Of a DNA stretch of 64,000 nucleotides, positions 11,289-21,466 are shown in pieces. The DNA is taken from NCBI GenBank assembly GCA_025602905.1, contig JAHLKI010000010.1, positions 310,001-374,000 on the forward strand, read 5' to 3'. The first letter of the stretch is position 1. Each line of letters opens with the position of its first letter. The notes beneath the pieces were generated by a model. That model was not told where the DNA came from and searched no databases. It saw only the letters and a list, made by a program, of their open reading frames with translations. The DNA is from Phlyctochytrium arcticum (lineage: Eukaryota; Chytridiomycota; Chytridiomycetes; Chytridiales; Chytridiaceae). A program made the translations under genes and the position numbers.

Positions 11289-14200
11289 TCATGTGTTCTC
11301 ATCAATCACCGGAGGCCGGGCACGATAAAACATGACGCCGTTGGATGACGACTCCCACGTAGTGGCATTCCTGCCGCGCGTCCCCCGCAGCCTGTTCTCC
11401 TTTTGCAATGCCCCCCTAGCCATCCTCAAAAATGTTGCTCCCTCCCGCTTGAGAGCTTGTAGCATTCTATAGTCCCGGAATTGGACCTGGAACTCAAGTC
11501 CGCGCCCGAATTCCGACAGCACTTTACAGATTTCGGTCATCTCTTCCTCAAACGTCTGATGGCAGTCGTTGGGATCACCGTCCTCAAGCTCCTCTTGCTC
11601 CCAATCCGATGTCTCCTCGTCGTCATCTTCGCCGTCCGCAGGGTCTTCTGCATCCAGGGCACAGCCCCCTGCCTCCGCCACTCCCTCCACATCACCTGGG
11701 CCACCCTCGTCGTCGTCGTCGTCGTCGCTGTCTTCCTCATCATCATGGATGACACGCAGTGATGGCTGTTTCCAGTAGGGGGCTGTCCGCTGGCGCTTGA
11801 CTTCCCAAAAGAAAACGACCGGCACCCGGCGCATTCGTTGTACGAGATGCTTGCAGATTAGAAACCTATTAATGACAAAGGACGGGCAAGTACATTTCCA
11901 TGCTTTTGCATCCGGCTTGTACTTATCATTGAGAGGCTGCGGCACCGCCGCTGTCTCCAGCTTCCGCCACATCTTTTTGAAGGCCTTTCTCCAAGATGGG
12001 GGATCCCTATACCGACTGACGTCGTTCTCTCCACTTAACAGGCTGTCCAATCTACGATGATAGGTAGGCCCCAGCTTAGTGACCAATATCCAAACCAGCA
12101 GATCGCACCGGGGCATGTGGAATTGGTGCAAAAAACCCTGCTTGAGACGACTCCAACTGTAGCGGTAGGTGAGTTCGGCGTGCTGCTATTGTGGACATCA
12201 ATACTCACTGGGCTTCAACCATCATCGTCGTTCTCAGCACAGGTATTTCGTCATGGGCGCAACGCGCCCACAACCCCCATCGCCTGGCACGATACCAGTT
12301 TTCCCACAAATACGCCCAGACCTCGGGGAGGTCATTCGCCTCGCAGTACCTATACATTTGGGCAACAGCCCACCTTCGGATTCCCGCAGGTGCCGGGGCA
12401 GAGTATCCTGGGATCATTGGATGGGCGCAAAAGTGTTGCTCCATCATCATTAAGACCTCCTCCCTGAGGTGAGCTGGACAGAATGTGCGGCAATCCCTCT
12501 TCTTTGCTTCATCGCTGCCCGATTCCCCTTCACTCTGCTCTTCCGCTTCCGGCTGTCGTGTGAAAGATAAATCTATAGCTGTATTGGTCTGTGAATGTGA
12601 GTTTTCACTCGCCGATATATCTGTGGTGACGGGCTGTGCTCGCATCGGCAATCGTATAAATATGGCGAATGGGTCCAGTTCCGCAACTGACTGAGACTCT
12701 AGCGGGTGATCGTCGGGTAAACCGCCCTCGTAGTCATCCGCATCCGTGTTGGATCCTGATGGCTTAAATGTGCGTTTGATGAATGGAAACTCATCATGGG
12801 CGCGGTCGGCGTGATATGCTGTTGTAGCAAGTTTTGTTTTTGACAGCCGGGTACGCACTGCCCGCTTGAGGTGCCAGAGGCAGAGACTGATTTTGGCCTG
12901 TGGCCAGACTTGTTTGCAACTTGCAATTTCCGCCATATCCTTGTCAATGTGAATGAAAGTAGGACGGATGTCATACTCATCTCTGACCCGACGGCACCAC
13001 TCTGCGAGTGCTTTTGTCCTCTTGCGCTGTTCTACCGCAGTTGCTGTAGTTAGAAGGCAGTAGCTGAGTGGGAATCCTGCACCATCGCATTCTGCCATTA
13101 TCGTGTAAAGTTCTAGATGCTTGGAGTTGGTGTTATCTAAAATTGTCGAGATATGAGTGTCACAGTGCGGTACATTCTTAGCTAATATGGTACCACACGC
13201 GATAGGCATTTGACAATCAGTTTTGGTAGCTTACATGTTGCGTCCATTGCAATCTCACGCGCTCGCCCGCTCAATTTCCCGGCAACTTCCTTCATCCCCC
13301 AAGCCAGCATTTCGACCCCCTCGGGCAGTCCATCAATTTTGAGGATGTCGACAGAACCCCCATACTCGGCGAGCAGGATCTCAGCGGACTGCACTTGTAG
13401 GTCATGTCGCTTCCAGTGAACCTGACTCATTTGGCGCCATGCGGTGTGGATTTGCGTAGCTGTAACCATGGGGAAGGCAGTCTGGACCTTCGCCACTAGG
13501 GCGGTCGGTTTCAGCCATCCCGCATGCTCTCTGATGAGATCCAATGCTCCCTCGGGCATTGATACATCTATGTAATGTGGATGATTGTTACGTGCTTCAG
13601 TTTGACGGATATTTGCCAATTATGCTCAAGGCGTCGACAATTGATAGTCAAGGAGCTTTTACAGAGAAAGCGTTTCATGCCAACATGCTCTCGGTTCTTG
13701 ACACCAGGTTTCTGCGACGGCTTGGGTTGTTTCTTTCTTTCCGCGTCTTGGCTACAGAAGTACCGGGTGCGATGCCCCGCTGCCAGCTTTTTGTTGTCAC
13801 GTACGCTGTATCCATGCTCAGTATGTGAGTTCTTGGAACGATTAGATTGAACTCACGTAAAACGGTAACCCGTCACATCCCAGATGTCCTTGGCCATCAT
13901 CTTGACACGCTCGCGGTCGGATATGCCACTCTCGGCTGGTATGGAACATGTTTCATGGAAAACAATTAGGTCTGGAGACGATTTCGCCACCTCATGTAAA
14001 GCAGAAAGCATACTCTGAGCAGAAGTATGTGACGTCTGGCCCTTCATAAATCTCAGATAAGAGAGTTTGACACTACCACAAAGGTCAACCCACCGCTGCG
14101 TCTTCATCGTCATCACCAAAGGTGTTACTGGATGGTCCATCTGACTCTAACCTTGGGCTTTTCGCAGGAGGTTCCAGAGACGAGGATATGTTTTCTTTCG

Positions 14201-14333
14201 TGCGTTGCCGTCGCTTGTGTGTAGTGGTCCTGTTGAGCTCACGGCATCTGTCGCAATTCTTGTGCTTTGAATTCTCGGGAATTGGAACATGGCAGTGCTT
14301 TCTACCACACTCCCTCGCAGGCTGCGGTGGCAT
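11289..14333 (-). pseudogene. MULE-A transposase (SWIM-type), frameshifted
   Basis: Reading on the minus strand from the ATG at 14333: a short zinc-ribbon-like start (CGRKHC...CDRC), a second segment (about 14130-13857) ending in GYRF, an intron at 13806-13856, a region with RTRYFCSQDAERKK and VKLKH, then HPHYIDVSMP. Next come the MULE catalytic core beginning MDATYNTNSKHLELY (after a 98-bp intron, 13137-13234), an intron at 12157-12208, and a SWIM zinc finger (CTCP...CKH). Two phase breaks need explaining: one between the zinc-ribbon and the second segment near 14110, and one near 13600 between VKLKH and HPHYID, where the only possible intron would be 24 bp. Both look like frameshifts. The enzyme would cut and rejoin element ends with a DDE-type RNase H fold, but this copy is probably inactive. 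Confidence 0.8.
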
Positions 14334-14452
14334 AGCGTCTCAAAAGAGATTTCACAAGAAGAATGTTTCCCCGGAGAACGTCGGAATACTGAAGAGATTA
14401 GAGATCTACTTCTCGGTGATTGTGTACCGTGCAAAGTCGTAGATCTCAAAAA

Positions 14453-14461
14453 CAATTCACG
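14453..14461 (+). repeat. Target-site duplication of MULE-B copy 1, left
   Basis: CAATTCACG is repeated exactly at 17786-17794 immediately outside the other end of the element. Confidence 0.85.
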
Positions 14462-14548
14462 AGAGCGCCTCGAATGCACGGTGCCGATCGCTAAAATGCG
14501 GGGTTCTCCCACTGGGACGCGCTATATCCTTTTTAGGACAACTTTTTG
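14462..14548 (+). repeat. MULE-B copy 1 left terminal inverted repeat
   Basis: It matches the reverse complement of 17697-17785 apart from a 2-base gap in a G run and the first bases (AGAGCGCC against GGGAGCGCC). Confidence 0.9.
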
Positions 14549-14848
14549 TCTTTGTGCTGCCAGATGTGCTCCCAGAGCCTCTAAACCACGGTTTCGGACC
14601 TAGTTCTTCATCTGGGCGTCGTACGTTTAACAACTTTTCCCCGTAACAATGTTTGTTTATGTTCATACACTTTTCACAATGTCCACAATTCGACAGATTT
14701 TTGCCAGACACACCCAACAACGATTATGATAACATTGAGAATGAAAAATTATGACAATAAATAGAACAGGTGGTCAAAGAGAAACAAGACAGCAACAAAA
14801 AAAGACAGATTGCCATAGCAACGAATGTTTATTACGGACGTCTACACT

Positions 14849-17163
14849 TCACGCACGCGTAGAACCACCATCGCGACCTCGTCCTCTGCGTCCTCCTCGA
14901 CCTCGTCCAGTAGTCTTGGGCTTGGGAGCTGCCTTCCGAACCTTCCCACACTGCTTCAGAACATGGTCGTACTGGTGCTCGGTCGATCCGCACCCTGTGC
15001 ACCGACGCTTCGTGGGAGGCTTTGTCAAGTCCAAACCAAGACTAGACGCGTCCTCACCCGCCCCCATCTCCATATTCTCAACACTGGCGCACAGTGCACG
15101 CAAATCAGCCATAAGATCGTCCTCCCCACTCAAGTCAATCATCTCGTCCTCGTCTTCCGGGTCGGACTCCGGAATTGGCTGGTCTCCTGGCGCGCTCAGG
15201 TCGTCTTCGCCATCTTCAGCATCTCCAGCAAGACCAAGATCCTCGCCACTACTGTGAATGCGGGGTTCTTGCCACTGGTTTCGTGGTCTTCCATAATGCC
15301 TTGCTTTTGCTGCGGTTCTCTAGCGCCGGCAATGTCTGGAGCAATTGTGTTGTCTTGGGGTTCATCGACTAAGTACCATCGCGCGTCAAACTGCCGGTAG
15401 CTGAGCTGCTCCTTCTTCTCGAGGATACTCATGACTTCATGGCCGCACGGCACACCATAAACTTTGCGAATTGTGCACCGGCACTCCACATCACCATCGT
15501 CGATTGCTGCCGTCACGCTCTTCCAAGATTTCGATGTCAGGTTGATCGCAAATCTGGAAACAATTTGCTGAAGCGGCAAGAACATGACGTTGAAGGTGGT
15601 GACAATGCCGTTGATCTCGTTATTGTACCGAATCTCGGATTTCTTCTGCATGCTTGCTACCGTCAAGGATATCTTCTTGTACGTGTGGGCAAGAGTTCCG
15701 ACGGAAGACTTCAGGTTTTGTTTGATCCGCCGATGTTGGCTCTCGACAATGGATGTCTCCGTATGTCTGCAGTGTTTGAGTTGGTTGGTAGAGAAGCCGG
15801 CGAAATGTTCCTTGAAAGGTAACTTGTTGGATGTGATGTAGTTAATTGTTTCTGGGCTAACAAGTTTCGCAATCTCGCTCCAGGCTTGTTTGAAGAGGGC
15901 TTCTGTCGGCTGCTCCAACATATACTTCCAGTCCTTTTCGAATTTGGCCCATGTATATGCTTCCAAGTTATCATCAGACGCTGTCACAAAGTATTTGTGG
16001 CAGTTGGATTTGATGTTGAGAAGGATATGCCACCGGCAAAGGAGTCTCTTCGTCTGGGGCCAAACTCCTTTCAAGGCTCCTATCAACGCTTTTTCGTGGT
16101 CGGTTACTACAATGTCAGGTGCCCTGCCCAAAACTTGCGTCAACAACTGTAGGAACCAAACATAGTCGCCGCATTCTTCCTGCTCAACAATTCCAAATGC
16201 AATGGAGAATGTGTTGTTGGTAGCCGTGAATCCAACAGCATGCATCATTGGCATCTTGTACTTGTTGGTTTGGTAAGTGGCATCAATAATTACCACATCC
16301 GCGTACTTCCTAACGTTTGGATTACCATCGGCTGACCAAAACAAACGACGTACGGTACGGTCGGCGTTCAGTGTGAAGTCCGCCACCAAATGATTTTGTT
16401 TCATTCTCGTCAACAGCGCCTCCATCATCGTCATAGTTCCAAGCTCTTTTCTCTGCATTCGGGCGACAATGTTGGAGACATCCCGAGCAACGATCAGGAT
16501 CGGTCTGTCCGGATTGTCATCAGCAAGCGACTGAACTATTTCACCGGGACTACGGGCATCAGCGTACATATCAATAATCTTGGCGAGAATGACACCATCT
16601 GCAAGTTTTTGGGTGGCCCTTCTTGCTGCAGGCAGACTGGCAAGCTCTGCGGTGTTCCTCTTTGGATGGTTGATGTGCTGGTCGTGCCCGTCGCCAAATT
16701 TCACAATCCTCCAAACTTCTCCAAGCAAGCTTAAACGGACTCTGTAGGTGCAACCGACCTTCTTACTCTCCCGCTTTCTCTTCGAGTTTGGAATGTTTGC
16801 TGGAGGCGACCCACCCTGACAACAATGAAAGATCACCATACGAACAATTTTCGGATTGCCCCAGTGTTCCTTTTTCTTCTCAGAAACAGCAAATCCCTCG
16901 GAAAGCGCGTACTGATGAACACCGTCAATCCCCTTTTCCATCGTGGCAAATTCAACATCCGGCGCAGCTTGAGGAAACCATGGAGCGTGGCGGGATGCGG
17001 CTTGCGCGATGATAGCATTTGCCAAAGCAGCTTGAGGGGCGGCCAGGCTACTGGGAAGAACGATTGCCTGTTCGGGGGTCAACCCGACCACAGTGGCAAC
17101 CTCTGTTGGCGGTCTTGCGCTGGGGCGTGCGATAGCTGTGTCTGCAGAATTGGCGGCTTCCAT
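14849..17163 (-). pseudogene. MULE-B copy 1 transposase, C-terminal frameshift
   Basis: An intronless gene starts at the ATG at 17163. Order of parts: an Ala/Pro-rich start, a FAR1-like DNA-binding region (VGCTYRVRL...HINHPKRN), the MULE catalytic core with the first catalytic aspartate intact (VVIIDATYQTNK; GAT codon at 16282-16284), WHIL and VTDHEKAL motifs, and a SWIM finger (CRCTIRKVYGVPCGH). A 2-base insertion near 15294 relative to copy 2 shifts the frame and ends the main frame at 15196. The proper C-terminal tail, with an acidic stretch, a CxxC-x4-H-type knuckle and an Arg/Gly-rich end, continues in another frame to 14849. The catalytic core is therefore complete and only the tail is lost. 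This could still be partly active. Confidence 0.9.
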
Positions 17164-17696
17164 TTCGGGTGTTGTGTTGTGTTGGTGTTGGACAGGTTCT
17201 TCGATTCAGAAGAATGGGGCGAACCTGAGTGGCAATCGGACGGCCGGAGCGGAGTTTTGGTTGCCAAACAGCGCTGAGCCACATCTCGGACAAGGATTCG
17301 GACGTGGTATGATTTGGCAGATGCCTTTACTATTAACCTTTCATTTTCAGAACAGCAAGCGTCGACATGTACCACTAGGCTAGTTCTTTGTTTACATTTC
17401 AACGGTTTTGCGTCACTATCTAGTTCGCCTTTTTTCAATACACTGCAATTCAGTTACTACAATGATTTCTTTTCGTTTTACAATGCGAGTGTTCACATTT
17501 GGTTCAGTCAGTACTCTGTTCACATGTGGTTTATGGGAAAGTGTGATCCGGATGCATAGCACACATTTGAGAGCGATTGCTAATGGAGTATAAACAAAAG
17601 TTGTTAAACGAAAAAGTTGCGATGGCCAAGGACAGTGCCGAAGCCGTGGTTCATCCGCACATGGGAGCACAAAAGGTCGCAATGCGAACACCAACG

Positions 17697-17785
17697 AAAA
17701 AGTTGTCCTAAAAAGGATATAGCGCGTCCCCCAGTGGGAGAACCCCGCATTTTAGCGATCGGCACCGTGCATTCGAGGCGCTCCC
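17697..17785 (-). repeat. MULE-B copy 1 right terminal inverted repeat
   Basis: Reading inward it begins GGGAGCGCCTCGAATGCACG and is identical to both ends of copy 2 over 89 bp. Confidence 0.9.
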
Positions 17786-17794
17786 CAATTCACG
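17786..17794 (+). repeat. Target-site duplication of MULE-B copy 1, right
   Basis: This is the second copy of CAATTCACG, directly abutting the right terminal repeat. Confidence 0.85.
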
Positions 17795-17839
17795 CGTAAC
17801 CCTACTTTGGCAATCTGACCCTTTTCGGCCAAAGTGCCC

Positions 17840-17857
17840 TGTCCGCGGTGGGGGAGA
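17840..17857 (-). repeat. Proposed right terminal inverted repeat of MULE-A
   Basis: This is the partner of 10983-11000. It ends 93 bp before the ERG12 start codon, so the outermost part of the element would sit in the ERG12 promoter. Confidence 0.55.
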
Positions 17858-17950
17858 GCAGGGTCTGATGCAAAAGTACTCGAGTTCACAGATCTTCACG
17901 GAATTCACACCCCAGTCCTCCCATCCGTTAGCAGAACGGGGAGAACGAGC

Positions 17951-19614
17951 ATGAGCTCCGTTCTCGTCTCGGCTCCTGGTAAAGTCATTCTTTTTGGGGA
18001 ACACGCTGTTGTGTATGGCAAGGTAATGTCCAACGAACTCTTTCAAACTTGTGGTCAGGTTTATTTATACTTTGGAATAGCCTGCGATTGCTGCAAGCTT
18101 GGGGCTTCGCACATATGCCATCTTCATAACAAATAGCTCAGAATACGTCAGATTATGGCTTCCAGACCTGTTTCCTGAACCGATCGTTTGGACTTGTGAA
18201 GAGTTGCAGCGCGTGCGTCTTCCAGATGAAAAGCGACCTTCCATCAAATGTTCATGCTACACTGAGCCGGAGACTTGCTTGCGGGATCGATACCTTCATC
18301 TCTGTGCTGGCGCCGCCAATGAGACTGCAGCTCAGGCGGCTATTCTCGCATTCCTTCATTTATATTACTCCCTTTGCCACCAGTAAGTCTCCCCGGTCAC
18401 GTTTGCCCCACTTGTACTCATTATGCTTAGTGAATCGGGGATCGACGTATGTGTGCGATCTACCATACCGGTTGGAGCTGGTCTTGGCTCATCCGCGGCA
18501 TACAGTGCATGTCTGGCGGCAGGATTTCTTTATCCAAATGAACATATAGACAAGCGAGCAACTACTCCCACAGAAACGGAAGTAGCGCTCATAAATAAGT
18601 GGGCTTTTGCCGCTGAACAAATCATACATGGGAACCCTTCAGGAGTAGATAATACAGTAGCTACATACGGTATACCGCATCATGTCAAACAGTCAGATAT
18701 CTGCTCAAACAACCGTTTCTTAGGTGGGGCCTTAAAATATACGAAAGGGAACATCAGCCCTCTGCGAGGGTAAGTGCCAGCTCTTCGACACAGGTCGCAA
18801 ATCATTCATCACGTCGTGTCAGGTTTGCTTCGCTTCGTCTTCTGTTGGTAGATACACGTGTCCCCAAAAATACAAAACATCAAGTTGAAAAGTTCCGAAA
18901 TTGCATGGATGAGGTACTGTTTGCTGCATTTAGGTCCTTGGCCCTGGCATCACACTAAGATCAGTTCAGTTTCCATCAACAACTCTTCCGATGGTTGAAT
19001 CAATTGGAGCAATAAGCTCTCAATGTGAAGACATTTTCGACGCTCTGGGTAGGTATACTGCGACTGTCTATTCCATCGGCTGTATTTTGCTGATTACTTG
19101 CATAATAGCTGCTGGTCAGATATCAAGAGCGGATGTTCTCAGTCGTTTAGCGGTAAAGCCAAAGTTTCCCGTTTTGCTCAATACGCTTTTGCTGATGCTG
19201 CGAGTTCAGGACATGATGGCTTCCAATCATTCCATTTTGACGGAATGTGGTATGAGTCACCCGGCACTGGATAGTGTCAAGGACGATGCCCTAACACTCG
19301 GACTTTCCTCAAAAATGACGGGTGCTGGCGGAGGCGGGTGTGCGCTGATACTTTTGAAGGATGGTAAGAATCTCTGATCGCTTCACATGAAAATCGCTAA
19401 TCGCGGTACTGTAGAAACAACGGATGACGAGATCCGCCGGTTGCAGGGTATGCTTGATGCCAGAGGCTTTCACTCTTTCGAAACCACAGTGGGCTGCCCT
19501 GGTGTCCGTATGACCTCCTGTTCTCAAATTGACGACTTGAGTGAAGTTTGGAAGCAATTCGTTGACACAAAGCCGTTCGACAGCACTTTTGTTCGATCCC
19601 TGATACGAAATTGA
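17951..19614 (+). CDS. ERG12: Mevalonate kinase
   Basis: Seven exons join in frame: 17951-18022, 18081-18382, 18431-18769, 18823-18913, 18970-19048, 19109-19363 and 19415-19614, giving 445 residues, the normal length. The enzyme phosphorylates mevalonate with ATP in sterol and isoprenoid synthesis, in cytosol or peroxisome. Family signatures are all present: APGKVILFGEHAVVYGK at the start, the GHMP ATP-binding loop PVGAGLGSSAA (about residue 138), HGNPSGVDN, and the C-terminal GAGGGGCA loop. Introns are 48-60 bp with canonical ends. The start lies only 93-165 bp from the ends of two transposons, so little host promoter remains. It converges on the response-regulator gene (128-bp gap). Confidence 0.96.
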
Positions 19615-19742
19615 AACTTCCAATTTCTATCCAGCCCATTCACTTTTCACACCAGTCAATGCCATTTCACGCAAGCGGCATGACAAAACCCGGATTAGAA
19701 GTCGCGTCAGGAGCGCATGGTTGATCTCATTTGGTCCCGAAC

Positions 19743-20890
19743 TTATTTATGAAGCGAATGTCGATTAATAGAAGATGCTCTGCGTATTCCAAGCGTGCGA
19801 TGTTGATCACCCGAAGCGCTTCCCTTCCTCGGGGGAGCTGGCCTCATATCAGACTGCACGTCCTGATCATCACCCTCATGAGGGCTGGAATCCCGTGCTC
19901 GCAATGATGGAGATCCCGACTGATTGTCACTCGTACGTTCGCAGTTGGGCCCCATTGCAGTGTCTATCGAGGAGTGCGAGCTTCTGTCAGTTGCTAATGA
20001 ATACTCTGGTGAGAGCAAGGGGGGCAACTGTGATGGTGGGTGGTGACGATGGAAGGAGGGCATATGATTCGTGTGGTTCTCAGGGCTTGCTGGCATCTTG
20101 GATGGAATCTCTTCATCCCCCAATTCTATACTAGCCGATGGTTCCACCAGCTCAGCAAGCGCATCCAAGCTGACGCGCACTTGTCCGTGATCAGAATCCA
20201 AATAGCGAGAAATGATATCTCGAATTGCAGCAGCCGTGATGGGTTTGGACACAACGTCGTTCATCCCAACAGAAATACAGTGTCTCCGTTGTTGATCCAG
20301 GAATGCGTTAGCGGTAATAGCGACAATTGGGACCCTTCGATTTTCTTGCAGTATATGGATTTCCCCGTCGTCTCTCGAAGGTGCGCCAGAACCCACTGAT
20401 GTCAGCGCGTATCGCATTTGTCGAATCGTTGGGGATGGTGTGGATGGTCTTGACTTTGAGCTGGAGATGGAAGAGGGGCGGGTACTCGAGGCATCATGTC
20501 GAAGATTGCTTCGGACCGATGCATCTTGTCCATCATTCTCAGGGTTCCGTATACGCATGGTGGCTTGAAGCCCGTCCATGATGGGCATTTCTGATGGTCC
20601 ACACATCAACATTTTGCAAATGGGTCTTGGCATCTGAAATCTTGATACTCACCAATATCCAAAAGAATCAAATCATATTTTCGAATTGACAAAGCTCGTA
20701 GCAAGGAAAGTCCATCGGTAAAGATATCCTCTTTTGACACTCGGATGTGCATGTATTTTTGCAAGGTTTTCTATAAAAGCATTGCCTCAGCTGCCTTGAA
20801 TCTTTCTGCTTAGAGATTTTTCCTTACCACCAAAATTTGCAGCATAATGGGGTTATCGTCCACCACGGCAACTCGTAAATTCTCAGACAT
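19743..20890 (-). CDS. Response-regulator receiver protein
   Basis: Three exons (20828-20890, 20653-20770, 19743-20590) encode 342 residues. The start VAVVDDNP gives the acidic pair, YDLILLDIEMPIMDG gives the phospho-acceptor aspartate (about residue 59), AITANAF carries the conserved threonine, and VVSKPI carries the conserved lysine, so the receiver fold is complete and probably functional. An unusual insert of about 55 mostly Ser/Pro/Arg-rich residues separates the third helix region from strand 4. After the receiver comes a 160-residue Ser/Pro/His-rich tail without a DNA-binding domain. This points to a phosphorelay output partner of the SRR1/Mcs4 kind rather than a Skn7-type transcription factor. 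Which histidine kinase feeds it cannot be seen here. Confidence is high for the domain, low for the pathway. Confidence 0.88.
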
Positions 20891-21466
20891 TTGTTCAAAG
20901 CTTCGAAATTAATTCCGTGCAGCTACGCCCTCCCTCCCCTAGTCCGTGCGAGCCAAAAAATAAGGCCAACTTTGTAGGATCACGTAATAAGCCAGAACAC
21001 GTAGGAACACGTCGAACGCGACAACACAAGCCTCGCGCGAGAGACACTGTTGTGTGTGGCAAAAGTCGACTGTTTACGCCTCAATAAGAGCGCACCAATA
21101 CAAAGAGTACGCTCAGCGTGGAAGTTCTTGACACCGTTCTCTCATGTTCAGAGTCAAGTCCGCCCGTGTTTCTTTTGCAAAGACATCATTGAGCCATTTT
21201 TGCCGCATAAATTCCCCCATTTTGCGGTGCATTGACCACCTAAATGAGCAGTTTGATGGTAGTCTTCGGGACTTTAATGGTCCTGGGCTATATACGTTTA
21301 AGTTGAAAGACTTCAACCTTGGATCTCGCCTTTCCAGTTGCCCATTCGAGAATATGAATCGTCAGTGCTGAGGTCATCCTCCATTAGCAACAAATGTAAA
21401 AGTCATTTCTTCAATACTAGCGGTTTGCCAGAAAGAAAGTAAATTGTTCTGCTCAAGTTGCTTCAA
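20891..21466. other. Divergent intergenic region, response regulator/KIF9
   Basis: No gene was identified. This 576-bp stretch separates two divergently transcribed genes and presumably carries both promoters. Confidence 0.5.

Larger units (their letters stand above)
14462..17785 (-). mobile_element. MULE-B copy 1, nested in MULE-A, with 9-bp target duplication
   Basis: A 3,324-bp element is bounded by long inverted ends (about 87-89 bp, differing by a 2-bp gap and the outermost bases). It is flanked on both sides by CAATTCACG (14453-14461 and 17786-17794), a perfect 9-bp duplication of the size MULEs make. Imperfect similarity of the ends continues further inward. The transposase gene is on the minus strand. 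The whole element is nearly identical to copy 2 at 59745-63041. It was inserted into the 5' part of MULE-A and is therefore younger. Confidence 0.93.
10983..17857 (-). mobile_element. MULE-A, an old Mutator-like element carrying nested MULE-B copy 1
   Basis: A decayed SWIM-type MULE transposase gene (11289-14333) is bracketed by an exact 18-bp inverted match at 10983-11000 and 17840-17857 (TCTCCCCCACCGCGGACA reading inward), with partial similarity for about 10 bp more. Removing the nested MULE-B copy and its 9-bp duplication leaves about 3.54 kb, a sensible MULE length. No target-site duplication is visible outside these ends, so the boundaries are a proposal: either the duplication has decayed or the true ends differ. 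The transposase itself is not in doubt. Confidence 0.55.

Noticed and set aside
14751..15400. Plus-strand open frames opposite the MULE-B copy 1 tail
   Set aside because: They mirror the Arg/Gly-rich and acidic tail of the transposase and recur identically opposite copy 2.
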